Source: Hanleya hanleyi (lineage: Eukaryota > Mollusca > Polyplacophora > Lepidopleurida > Hanleyidae). From it: a DNA stretch of 64,000 nt. This document shows, in pieces, positions 57,198-64,000 of the stretch; the stretch's first letter is position 1, and each line of letters begins with the position of its first letter. Made by a program: the position numbers and the translations under genes. The stretch is from NCBI GenBank assembly GCA_036873755.1, contig JAVTVY010039370.1:102728-166727 (forward strand), in the 5' to 3' direction. Under the pieces are notes generated by a model. That model saw nothing but the letters and a program-made list of their open reading frames with translations, searched no databases and was not told the DNA's origin.

Positions 57198-57323
57198 TTC
57201 CCCGGCCCGGCCCGGCCCGCCCCGGCCGCAGCGCGCGCGCGCAGGAGTGATCTGATGCCGCAGCGCGCGCGCGGGTTATCCGGAAGTGCGCGGATGAATC
57301 CGCAGCGCGCGCGCGGATGAATG
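57198..57323. repeat. CG-alternating, CpG-dense block
   Basis: A CCCGGCCCGG run is followed by three copies of GCAGCGCGCGCGCG (about 57228, 57259 and 57301) with CCGGAAGTGCG between them. Alternating CG of this kind can adopt Z-DNA, and CCGGAAGTG is an ETS core. There is no coding content. Confidence 0.8.
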
Positions 57324-57633
57324 TCGAGTCAAAAGGTTAAAGGTCTCCCTTTCGGCAAGGTTCGGCGACAATGTTGCGGCATCGATATACAGAGCTTGAA
57401 CCCCAAAAGGGGATTGTAAATTAACCTGGGAAGCATGGGCAGTTCCTTTTGGACCAATCAGCGATCGATAAAAGGGTTCTTGTACACCCGGGTAATGTTT
57501 TCTGGACATGGATGGGTTACCTTTGGCTCCATTCTTGGCCACTGATTGGCTAATACGGTGTTCAAAGCCAGTTTCATGCATTATGCTCATATAGAAAACA
57601 CACAAGACAGGGTTTTTTGGTGAGATCTCATTT

Positions 57634-57639
57634 TTTATT
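57634..57639 (-). terminator. Polyadenylation signal for the minus-strand transcript
   Basis: AATAAA on the minus strand, about 180 bp after the protease stop codon and before the regulatory tract. It would end the leftward transcript of the capsid/protease genes. Confidence 0.5.
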
Positions 57640-57663
57640 CAGTGAAACAACAACAACGTGAGA

Positions 57664-57848
57664 ACAACCACGTGAAAACTGAAGCCCAGAACAAGGGGCT
57701 TGTACATTGAAAGAACTGAAGCCCAGAACAGGGGGCTTGTACATTGAAAGAACTGAAGCCCAGAACAGGGGGCTTGTAAACTTAAGCCCAGAACAGCGGG
57801 CGTTGTACATTGAAAGAACTTAAGCCCAGAACGGGGCTTGTACATTGA
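57664..57848. repeat. Tandem repeat, about 37-bp unit, five copies
   Basis: The unit AACTGAAGCCCAGAACAGGG plus GGCTTGTACATTGAAAG is repeated, the third copy truncated. The last copy overlaps the final codons and the stop of the protease gene. Confidence 0.92.
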
Positions 57849-58293
57849 AATGATGGGCGGCCCAGTCATATACGAGTACATCGCGGTCCTCGGCCTTGGG
57901 GTACTCGACAAACATCTGTACGATGGTAGATAAGGGTCTTCCCCGGCATCGATGGTACAGGTAAAACAAGCAATATTGTTCGCACACGCTACTGGTCAGG
58001 CTTTGCAACGTTTGACTGTTCCAACACCACGTCTCTGTGCCTTGATCCATGAAGTCTGTTAAATCGGGATGGAGGGGTGGCAGGCCGTACGGGTCAAAGT
58101 ATTCGCCCTGCTGTTCTGTCAAGTACACGGCCACCCAATGTTCACCGGGCCGATCCATCGGGTCCGTGTTGAGAACGTATGCAGCAGGATACATACGGTC
58201 TAATGGGAACACATCTCGGGCGAACACCCCTTGAAAGACCATACGTGTCTCTGGGTCATTCTCCAGCACGGTGGTTATCTGGTCTGTATCCAT
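57820..58293 (-). CDS. PRO: Adenain-like maturation cysteine protease (Polinton PRO)
   Basis: Processes capsid and core precursors during virion maturation in related viruses. The chosen start is the ATG at 58293 (157 residues), one base after the capsid stop; the longer frame begins inside the capsid gene. Active-site elements: His52 (GEHWVAVYL), Asp67 (EYFDPYG), Gln in WNSQTLQS, and Cys108 in SVCEQYCLFYLYHRC. Length and spacing fit the adenovirus protease fold as seen in Polintons. The last dozen residues (FNVQAPFWA) come from a 37-bp tandem repeat, so the native C-terminus may have been altered. Confidence 0.9.
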   Translation of the reverse strand: MDTDQITTVLENDPETRMVFQGVFARDVFPLDRMYPAAYVLNTDPMDRPGEHWVAVYLTEQQGEYFDPYGLPPLHPDLTDFMDQGTETWCWNSQTLQSLTSSVCEQYCLFYLYHRCRGRPLSTIVQMFVEYPKAEDRDVLVYDWAAHHFNVQAPFWA

Positions 58294-58294
58294 G

Positions 58295-59604
58295 TTAGGT
58301 GGAGAAGTCACACAGGACGTTGCGCGCCTTGTCCACTTGAATGATATTGTCAAACTCGGCGTAGCAGATCACATTGACGGTGGTCGCTAGGGCTCGTGCA
58401 AAGTGGATTTCCAACCGTAAATTGCCTTGCTTGGCTAGGGCCAGCTGATGGTCGTTTTCTAAGGTGGGGGTCAGATCGAAACAGAACAACGTGTATCCGT
58501 TCCCGTAGTCCTCCCGACTGATCAAATTCCCTTCGTCCTGGTTGATTTGACCGGTGGCTGTAAACAGGCTATGATAGGCTCGAATGAAATTCCTGCGCCC
58601 AAAGTTCGGTGTTAAGGCTGTGGCTGGGACCTGTTGTCCATCCACATGCAGGGCCACAAAATTGATGCCGAAATGTTTAAAGTCAAACGGATTCTCTGGG
58701 TAGGCTCCGCTGAAACTGGCATTTTCCACACAGGCCAGGATCAATCTCTTGGGTAGTTCCCCCAGGAACAGGTTTTCTTTGTTGGCGCCCATATTTCCAG
58801 CAGGCACAGAGAACACTTTGGTTTGTACACGTCGGATAGGGTACTTGGCTGGTTTTGTTTCCAAGGCTTTCATGTGTCCCAATTGAACAGCTGGATTCGG
58901 TTTCACTTTTCGGACATACAGGACTGCGTCTTGGATAACAATCTTATAGTCAGCTGCATGCCCCTCTACGTTAGTGGCCATCAAGGCGAAGGTCGGAGGC
59001 GCCCGTATCAGTCGGATTTTGATGGGGATCTTGTTCAAGAGGTACCGGTCTTGCATGAACATGTCTGCGTGCAGTCGACCCATGAGATCCACCGAGGCAA
59101 TGTTCGCAGTGAAAGCCTTCCGTTTGTTATATCCCACATTGTCCACCGTGTCCATGTGCTCAGGTGTGTCCTGGTAGAATAAAGCGGCTGTCAGCTGAGA
59201 TGTTTTAGCCTCTCGGCCATACGACAACAGTGTCTCGATGTAGGCTCGATAGGGGTACGTGTTGGTCGAGTCACTGATGAGTTTGTCGCTGAGAAAAATA
59301 TCCACCTGTTGAAACATCGAGTGCAGCCAGAGATTCGTCGGGCCCACCGTTGCAGCTTGGATGATTCTGGAGCCATCCCCATTGACCACCTTGGCTTTCA
59401 CATACAAGTATGTATGGGCTAAATCCACATAGGCCGTATCCGCATTACTGATGGTGAACTCGATGGGCCCTGTTTCGTTGATGCTGGAGAGCGGGAGATG
59501 CTCCACCCATAATCCTTGTTCGGCACTGGTCTGTGTGGGCGGCACGGTCCACAAATCAAATTCACTGTTGGTGGAGGGCAGGACTCGGCGTGGATCAAGG
59601 ACAT
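58295..59604 (-). CDS. PY: Hexon-like double jelly-roll major capsid protein (Polinton PY), frame-broken at N-terminus
   Basis: Main shell protein. The long frame (58295-59554) encodes strand-rich sequence typical of the Polinton capsid family: VPPTQTSAEQGLWVEHLPLS, then PIEFTISNADTAYVDLAHTY, the conserved STNTYPYRAYIETLLSYG, and YPIRRVQTKVFSVPAG in the second barrel. It has no ATG near its start. The expected first 15 or so residues, beginning with an ATG at 59604, lie in a neighbouring frame that overlaps and then runs into a stop. So one base has been gained or lost near 59560. Either this copy is inactivated there or the sequence has an indel error. Upstream the core-protein gene ends at 59607; downstream the protease follows at once. 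The MCP assignment rests on family resemblance and position. Confidence 0.82.
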
Positions 59605-59606
59605 GT

Positions 59607-60011
59607 TTAAGAAAAGATATCCTGGGTCTTCGATGTGCGTCGTCGCTGGGTCGGTCGTCGACTGGTGCGTGGTCTCGGTGGGGCAGCTCTTTTATTCCCT
59701 ACGGTGCGTTGTGCTTTGGCCACCAAGACGCCTCCCGCTTCTTTGGCCCGCCGTTTCAAGGCTTCTTTGGGTGCCGTACCCCCCAAGACATCACCGGCCA
59801 CTTGCAGTCCACTGCGTACCGCTTGTTTACCGATTGCTTTCACCCCGCGCGTCACCAAGGGCAGGAACGTTTTGACGATGCTGCCGAGTATGTTCCCCAG
59901 CCCATGTCCTCGTTGCATGCGTGCACCGCTAAAGACCGGAAAGCCACCCCCGGCCTGTTGGGCATAATAGTCCATATAGCTGCGTGCATCGCACTCGTAA
60001 GGTACTTTCAT
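59607..60011 (-). CDS. pX/pVI-like virion core protein (Polinton)
   Basis: Small basic protein of 134 residues. The N-terminal half has a tyrosine-rich start (MDYYAQQAGGGF), then RMQRGHGLGNILGSIVK and an amphipathic helical stretch, with Gly-Gly sites (QQAGGG, DVLGGT) of the sort cut by adenain proteases. The C-terminus is Arg/Lys/Ser/Pro-rich (RAAPPRPRTSRRPTQRRR), suitable for DNA condensation. This layout is known for adenovirus core/membrane-lytic proteins and their Polinton counterparts. Its ATG overlaps the stop of the penton gene by one base (TAATG), a compact junction. The function is inferred from composition, position and family resemblance. Confidence 0.75.
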   Translation of the reverse strand: MKVPYECDARSYMDYYAQQAGGGFPVFSGARMQRGHGLGNILGSIVKTFLPLVTRGVKAIGKQAVRSGLQVAGDVLGGTAPKEALKRRAKEAGGVLVAKAQRTVGNKRAAPPRPRTSRRPTQRRRTSKTQDIFS

Positions 60012-60799
60012 TATGCAAAGTGGGGAGCACGTGCTTGTCGAAAATGAAGTGTCAGCACCACTTTCCCGCGTTCGAATGCCACCGGTCGTCCCGTGTCATC
60101 TCTTATATCCACCGTGATCGTGTTGATGTCGGTTTGTCGTACGGGCAAGTAGAGCATGTGGGTGAAACTGTGGGTGACTTGATCTCCATACGTCTTTTTA
60201 ATGGGGACCACCCGTAACAGAGGTGTGTTGATATCGCCCACGATGTGGTTGTCCACCACGTCCGAGTAGACGTAGAGTCCCGACATACCCGACTTCATAT
60301 CCATCGGGATCTCGCCTTGATGGGCGGTGGGACCAGCGAACGTCTGTAGATCGAAACCCAGCATTTGTTGTAGGATAGGACTCAGTACGACACTCGCGTT
60401 GGCGGTGACGATAAGCTGTGCCTTGTCGTTGTGTGCGTTGTAATCGAAGTCCACGGGATTCTTGAAGGGAAAGGATTTGATGGGTTTTGAAGTATTCGTG
60501 ACCTCCCGTAGAGCCTTATAATGCAACAGTCTTGACAGCCCACCCATGAACTCCTTGGAGGTATCGTATTGGCCTTCGGGGAGGGTGAGTCGGGTGTTTT
60601 TGCCTTCGTAGGTCACCTCGTACCACACTTCATTGGCTCGCACGTTGTACCACGAGTAAGGGTGTTGGATATCCACGAGGCCACATTCCCAGCGCCCAGG
60701 TAAATGCAACGGTTGCGGTAACTGGGTCACGTACTTGGCCAAGGTGTTGTCAGGAAACACATCCAGCGAACTGTTACTGGGTAGGGTGAGGTAAAACAT
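60011..60799 (-). CDS. PX: Penton-like single jelly-roll minor capsid protein (Polinton PX)
   Basis: Would occupy the vertices of the capsid. The 262 residues start at an ATG (MFYLTLPSNSSLDVFPDNTL). The sequence is rich in beta strands and has the family-typical LPQPLHLPGRWECGLVDIQ near the start, GLYVYSDVVDNHIVGDINTP and LLRVVPIKK in the middle, and DIRDDTGRPVAFERGKVVLT at the end. The length fits the family's usual 250-280 residues, and the frame is intact. It is located between the small basic proteins and the core protein, as in other Polintons. Confidence 0.88.
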   Translation of the reverse strand: MFYLTLPSNSSLDVFPDNTLAKYVTQLPQPLHLPGRWECGLVDIQHPYSWYNVRANEVWYEVTYEGKNTRLTLPEGQYDTSKEFMGGLSRLLHYKALREVTNTSKPIKSFPFKNPVDFDYNAHNDKAQLIVTANASVVLSPILQQMLGFDLQTFAGPTAHQGEIPMDMKSGMSGLYVYSDVVDNHIVGDINTPLLRVVPIKKTYGDQVTHSFTHMLYLPVRQTDINTITVDIRDDTGRPVAFERGKVVLTLHFRQARAPHFA

Positions 60800-60832
60800 G
60801 GCGACTGAGCTGTCCTGCTGCTGCTGTTGGTT

Positions 60833-61201
60833 TTAATAGGTGTTCCAGGCCTTGGGCGGTTGTGTCCGGCGTCGTGTTCGTCGCGTTGACTTGCTACGTG
60901 TCACGGCTCTGGAGATGTGGGGTGTCCTGATCGAGGGTGGTTTTTTAAAGGTCTGAAAAGAAGGTGCCCGTTGTGGTGGTGGAGTTTTGGGGGGTGACTC
61001 CGGTTCCCATTCGGCTTCCCAATAAGGTAGTGGGCCACTCGGCGATTGCTGGGTTCGCTGCATAAAGGCCCAGCGGTGGGGGTTCCCCACCAATTCCTGT
61101 GGTACATGCATGTCTTTCAAGCCTTGAGCGAAGACCTCCCATCCTCGAGGATCCGTGTGCGACCTGCGTTTACGCATCAGGTCATTCACTAAATCCGTCA
61201 T
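60833..61201 (-). CDS. Small Polinton protein, basic C-terminus (possible second half of a split gene)
   Basis: 122 residues from an ATG at 61201. The N-terminal part (MTDLVNDLMRKRRS, DPRGWEVFAQGLKD, ELVGNPHRWAF) looks folded. The rest is proline-rich and ends with RSKSTRRTRRRTQ. Its ATG overlaps the stop of the previous frame in an ATGA. In related elements I recall these two sequences as one protein, so this may be the downstream half after a one-base frame change. It could also be a genuine overlapping gene pair. No catalytic motif; a role in packaging or the core is possible but unproven. Confidence 0.6.
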   Translation of the reverse strand: MTDLVNDLMRKRRSHTDPRGWEVFAQGLKDMHVPQELVGNPHRWAFMQRTQQSPSGPLPYWEAEWEPESPPKTPPPQRAPSFQTFKKPPSIRTPHISRAVTRSKSTRRTRRRTQPPKAWNTY

Positions 61202-61587
61202 GTGGGTCCCGGGACCACCTGATTCTGTACCAGTAGTTCGCCTTTATCATTCCAAGTCATGTTAGGATTCTGTTTCATCCGTTGTAATACCAGGCCAGCT
61301 TGTTTCTTGAACGATGCAGGTACACTCTTCAGCACTTCGTCTTCCATCCACTGTGGGGCTGTGGGTGCTACCCCTGGTAATGGCGGCTGTTGGAGCGGTG
61401 CTGAGGTCGGCGGTGTGTCACGTGGTGGTGGTGGTGGTGGTGGTGGTGGTGGTGGTGGTGGTGGTGAGGTAGAGAGGGTTTTGTATTGGTCCATGAACGT
61501 CAGGTACCGTTGAAGCGTCTCATTGTACCGTTGTACTTTCTCACTGTCGCTTAACCCCGGTCTGTAAGATCTGTTGCCTCTCTCCAT
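61198..61587 (-). CDS. Small Polinton protein with polyproline tract
   Basis: 129 residues. The N-terminus is a predicted helix (SDSEKVQRYNETLQRYLTFM). A run of 14 prolines follows, encoded by a (GGT)n repeat on the plus strand at about 61427-61464. A C-terminal block (VPASFKKQAGLVLQRMKQNP, WNDKGELL) recurs in other Polintons as far as I recall. The polyproline run is probably length-variable. It ends in an ATGA overlap with the next frame. Function unknown. Confidence 0.65.
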   Translation of the reverse strand: MERGNRSYRPGLSDSEKVQRYNETLQRYLTFMDQYKTLSTSPPPPPPPPPPPPPPRDTPPTSAPLQQPPLPGVAPTAPQWMEDEVLKSVPASFKKQAGLVLQRMKQNPNMTWNDKGELLVQNQVVPGPT

Positions 61588-61686
61588 CGAGGGTGTTTAT
61601 GGTCTTCACCGTAGGTGGGACAGGGTAGGGCGATTGGAGGTTTTGAAGGAACCGTGGTTCGACAAGGACCATTTTTTTCGTGTGGT

Positions 61687-62031
61687 TCATTGTCGGCCGA
61701 AGAGTCCACCCAATACTGGACCCAACACGGAAGCGTCCAACGGTGCTAAGATGGCCCCGAGAAAGCCGCCTTTCTGTAACACCTTTTTCTTTTGTGTTTG
61801 AGGGACCCGCTTGTGGACTAGGGTTCGGAGACCTGTCTTATGCTTGGTCAACTTGGTCTTCTGAGCCGGAGTGAGTGGTACGTTGCCTTTTAACAGGTTG
61901 TACCCGATCTCGCACAGACAGCGTACAAGGTCAGGGTCCGCACCGCGTACAATGGTTCGCACCAACTCGGGTGGGGCCGTCTTCAATACACGGAGCGTCG
62001 GGGCGTGCTTCCGTACTCGTGCAGACATCAT
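61687..62031 (-). CDS. Small basic Polinton protein (core-like)
   Basis: About 114 residues, from the ATG at 62031 or 62028. Helical and basic (VRKHAPTLRVLKTAPPELVR, LCEIGYNLLKGNVPLTPAQK), then a Lys-rich stretch (QTQKKKVLQKGGF) and a hydrophobic Gly-rich tail (LGAILAPLDASVLGPVLGGL). I recognise this as a protein that recurs in Polintons and adintoviruses. A GG site before the tail may be a protease site. A virion-core role is inferred. Confidence 0.7.
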   Translation of the reverse strand: MMSARVRKHAPTLRVLKTAPPELVRTIVRGADPDLVRCLCEIGYNLLKGNVPLTPAQKTKLTKHKTGLRTLVHKRVPQTQKKKVLQKGGFLGAILAPLDASVLGPVLGGLFGRQ

Positions 62032-62175
62032 GTACAACTAATGCCAGAACCCACAACTCTGCCCTTTTTATCCACCTCAGAGACAAAGTCAACCCTGCTG
62101 TGGTATTCATTCTTTTTATTATCTCCATCATCAAACACACACACACTCCAGCTGGGGGCGCCACTGTGGGTGTGT

Positions 62176-62787
62176 TTACATTATTTTTGCAAGTACACGT
62201 GGTGGGCCTCCGGGAAAGATGCCGGTCCGTAGTCGAAGGTGGTCGGGGGTGGCTTGCTTGAGGTCGAAGAGCATATACCCGTGCTGAGGGGTTGTGGCAT
62301 CTTTAAAGGCTTCCAACGCAAACGGTGTGCGGCCGGGATATATCTGTCTCGCCAGGTGCAGCAGTTGAGTGGTATCTCTCGGGTTTTTGAAGACCACCAT
62401 GTAGTGGGCATTTAAGCTGATGTTCCGATGTTCTTTGTTTTTACTGAACAGATTTTGCACAATGTAGATGATGCTGAGCCGTCGATGATGGCTGCCTTTG
62501 GTAAAGAGTTGGGTGACCCGCGCATCCGTCTCCGCCATGAGATCATCCAGAACCACCAAGGTGTCGGGTTCCATATCGGCCAGGTTGGGTAGGCCTTCCA
62601 CGAACGTGATGTGGGGCATTGCTGCATACGTTTCCTGCCATTCTCCGTAACACCACACGACTCGGGCAATGGGTGGGGTGATCATGCTGTCGGCGTGTTG
62701 AAGGAGCTTCCGGGCGAAATGCGTTTTGCCGGAACCCGTCGGTCCTGCGATGACGCAAGTGAAGGGATGCTGCCACCGAGGGTCCAT
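62176..62787 (-). CDS. ATP: A32/FtsK-HerA type genome-packaging ATPase (Polinton ATP)
   Basis: Powers DNA entry into capsids. 203 residues from the ATG at 62787. Walker A GPTGSGKT at residues 15-22; Walker B TLVVLDDL at 77-83 with Asp81/Asp82. A downstream IIYIVQNLFSKNKEHRNISLNAHY block fits the sensor and arginine-containing region of the viral packaging family. Length is typical for Polintons. Its first 105 bp overlap the end of the preceding membrane-protein frame. The gene appears intact. Confidence 0.93.
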   Translation of the reverse strand: MDPRWQHPFTCVIAGPTGSGKTHFARKLLQHADSMITPPIARVVWCYGEWQETYAAMPHITFVEGLPNLADMEPDTLVVLDDLMAETDARVTQLFTKGSHHRRLSIIYIVQNLFSKNKEHRNISLNAHYMVVFKNPRDTTQLLHLARQIYPGRTPFALEAFKDATTPQHGYMLFDLKQATPDHLRLRTGIFPGGPPRVLAKIM

Positions 62788-63269
62788 GGTTCGAGGTGTA
62801 TCCGTTGTCGTGGTAACCCGCTCTTGTAAATTTGGTACGAGTGAACTGGAGTGGTGGTGGTGGGTACAACGTCGGTCGTCGTTGTCTGTTCACTGCGAGT
62901 GATGATGGTGGTGGGCACAACGTCGGTCGTCGTTGTTTGTTCACTGTGAGGGATGAAAGCCGGTGGGTCGTCAGACGTAGTGGGTGTTCTTGGTGTAGAT
63001 GTGGAGCTTGGTGTGGAGCTCGACGTGGCTTGTACACGGGGTGTGGTGGTGACTGGGCTCGATACGGGATTGACTGGTGCTATCTGTAGACCGGTTTCAC
63101 TGGTGGCTGATGTTCTCAGTTGGTTAAGTAACGTGCTGACATAGGCGACGTCGTAAAACACACCTCCGTACAACACACTCAGCAGGGTTAGCAGTATCAC
63201 CACAAAGCCCACTTGCGCTTTGCGCGTTTTGGGAGACGCTGTGTTCAGAGGCAGCTGCTGTTTGTCCAT
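62682..63269 (-). CDS. Predicted membrane-anchored Ser/Thr/Pro-rich protein
   Basis: 195 residues if it starts at the ATG at 63269; the frame is open upstream to 63383 but that part overlaps the integrase end. A short basic N-tail (SPKTRKAQ) is followed by one strong membrane segment at about residues 20-38 (VGFVVILLTLLSVLYGGVF). A long Ser/Thr/Pro-rich stalk with two adjacent copies of SEQTTTTDVVPTT follows, encoded by a visible DNA duplication at about 62853-62945. It suggests a type II membrane protein with a mucin-like, heavily O-glycosylated outer part. Its last 35 residues are read from sequence shared with the ATPase. I do not recognise a family. Confidence 0.6.
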   Translation of the reverse strand: MDKQQLPLNTASPKTRKAQVGFVVILLTLLSVLYGGVFYDVAYVSTLLNQLRTSATSETGLQIAPVNPVSSPVTTTPRVQATSSSTPSSTSTPRTPTTSDDPPAFIPHSEQTTTTDVVPTTIITRSEQTTTTDVVPTTTTPVHSYQIYKSGLPRQRIHLEPWTLGGSIPSLASSQDRRVPAKRISPGSSFNTPTA

Positions 63270-63319
63270 AGCACTGTGGTCGGACGTGGAATGAAGGATG
63301 ACGGCAGTGGTGTCTGGCT

Positions 63320-64000
63320 TTATAGTCGTTTCACCTGGTTGGCAGCGACGCAGGAATTGAAGGAACTGGGCCAGCCTTGCCATTTGACGAAATGAAACAG
63401 TTTGCCACGTCGACGTTCCGTTTTCAAAATCTGCTCCACCGTGTAGTAGTCTTGCTGTGTTTTTACGACAGGCTGTAATTCCGTCTCGTAAAACGTCCCT
63501 AGCAACGGTTCCCCTTGAAGATCTTCCAATTGATAGACTCGCTGCTGTCGGGGTAGGCGCCGTTTAATCAGGAAGTGCTCATCGCTCCAGTTGGGCAAGT
63601 AACTTTTCTCAAATTGACCTTTGACTTTACTGATCCGTACAGGGTCCCCGACCTTGAACACCGCCTTCGTCGTTCGCTGCGATTGCCTGGGGTACAAGAC
63701 ACGCCGGACTTGGGCTTTATTGCGTTGGGTCATGGTAATGGGGGCTCTCTCTATACTCCGATGATAGGCTCGATTGTAACCACTCACAAGTTTCGGGAGA
63801 ACATCGATGTACCGCCTTGTATTCTTATAGGTGAAATATTTATACATACGGCCTTTGAATGTCCTGTTGAACCTTTCCACCACGGAAGCCTTGCTCTCGT
63901 TGTACGTATGGAAGAAAAACACCTTCTGGGCTTTCAGAAACTGCTGGAACGGTCTGTTGGGGAATACCGTGCCTTCGTCGGTTTGCAAATACAAAGGTTT
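63320..64000 (-). CDS. INT: Polinton integrase with chromodomain, C-terminal part
   Basis: Retrovirus-type DDE integrase that inserts the element DNA. The frame runs to the window edge, so the N-terminus, zinc finger and first Asp are outside. Visible: the second Asp in LQTDEGTVF, the catalytic Glu in KASVVERFNRTFK, the Polinton-typical YNRAYHRSIERAPITM, an SH3-like region (FKVGDPVRISKVKG), and a C-terminal chromodomain (YYTVEQILKTERRRGKLFHF plus VKWQGWPSSFNS) that may steer insertion to modified chromatin. The usual Trp after FNS is Cys here. The part in view is intact. Confidence 0.93.
   Translation of the reverse strand, partial: KPLYLQTDEGTVFPNRPFQQFLKAQKVFFFHTYNESKASVVERFNRTFKGRMYKYFTYKNTRRYIDVLPKLVSGYNRAYHRSIERAPITMTQRNKAQVRRVLYPRQSQRTTKAVFKVGDPVRISKVKGQFEKSYLPNWSDEHFLIKRRLPRQQRVYQLEDLQGEPLLGTFYETELQPVVKTQQDYYTVEQILKTERRRGKLFHFVKWQGWPSSFNSCVAANQVKRL

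Larger units (their letters stand above)
54900..64000 (-). mobile_element. Polinton/Maverick (adintovirus-like) element, left part
   Basis: The minus-strand gene set of integrase with chromodomain, packaging ATPase, penton-like and hexon-like capsid proteins, pX-like core protein and adenain-like protease is diagnostic of Polintons. The genes are tightly spaced or overlapping and much richer in GC than the surrounding DNA. The element leaves the window at the integrase. The left limit is uncertain: coding ends at 57820, and the CpG-rich repeat tract 54900-57330 is probably the terminal region. I could not identify the exact terminus or a 6-bp target duplication. No protein-primed DNA polymerase B is in view. 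At least one capsid gene is frame-broken. Confidence 0.92.

Noticed and set aside
57430..57560. CCAAT boxes and a GATAAAAG TATA-like word as a plus-strand promoter
   Set aside because: No plus-strand gene follows it; the words may act in either direction, but no transcript can be inferred.
59451..60047. 198-codon plus-strand frame across the capsid and core genes
   Set aside because: Antisense shadow of well-supported minus-strand genes.

Overview
The window looks like AT-rich, repeat-dense genomic DNA of a marine invertebrate. A lophotrochozoan, most likely a mollusc, is my inference. The reasons are the very frequent ACATGTA-type words, dispersed copies of a 'GAGTGAGTGA...TTTACATCGCTTTCAAC' type short repeat, pogo-like and other MITEs, and elements of three typical animal classes: DIRS, Ngaro and Polinton/Maverick. 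No complete host gene can be supported. A few exon-like pieces with good splice signals are listed at low confidence.

Layout. 0-17 kb: AT-rich intergenic DNA with small inverted-repeat elements (20-306, 5564-5882, 8087-10316, 12034-12741, 14874-15512), a decayed EEP-endonuclease fragment (about 6985-7235), short tandem arrays, and a TIR-flanked element (8556-9468) carrying one open frame of 110 codons. 17.3-21.35 kb: a 4-kb minisatellite with higher-order structure. 24.19-25.63 kb: a 26-bp minisatellite of about 55 copies that keeps three minus-strand frames open. 25.8-32.4 kb: diverged repeats, MITEs and two possible host exons. 32.46-35.52 kb: a 5'-truncated, frame-broken Ngaro-like tyrosine-recombinase retroelement that keeps its B1-A2-B2 end and lies between identical 33-bp direct repeats. 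36.6-45 kb: more minisatellites, MITEs and duplications.

45.03-51.62 kb holds a structurally complete DIRS1-type retroelement on the minus strand. It has a GAG with a long Arg/Ser-rich tract, RT, RNase H, a methyltransferase-like region and a tyrosine recombinase. It has inverted terminal repeats with an extension on one side and an internal complementary region that reproduces the circle junction. One frame break separates RT from RNase H.

From about 54.9 kb to the window end lies the left part of a Polinton/Maverick (adintovirus-like) element. Its genes all lie on the minus strand. In transcription order they are: chromodomain integrase (running off the window), a membrane-anchored Thr-rich protein, an A32/FtsK-type packaging ATPase, three small proteins, penton-like minor capsid protein, pX-like core protein, hexon-like major capsid protein and adenain-like protease. 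Together these make a virion-assembly and integration module; no DNA polymerase B is in view. The major capsid gene has a one-base frame break near its start, and two small reading frames at 61.2 kb may be one split gene. To its left, 54.9-57.33 kb is a CpG-rich, gene-free tract with six roughly 152-bp units, each holding an NRF1-type palindrome, plus repeated CRE+ETS composite sites, a CTCF-like core and CG-alternating runs. This resembles a viral enhancer or terminal repeat and is the most unusual part of the window.
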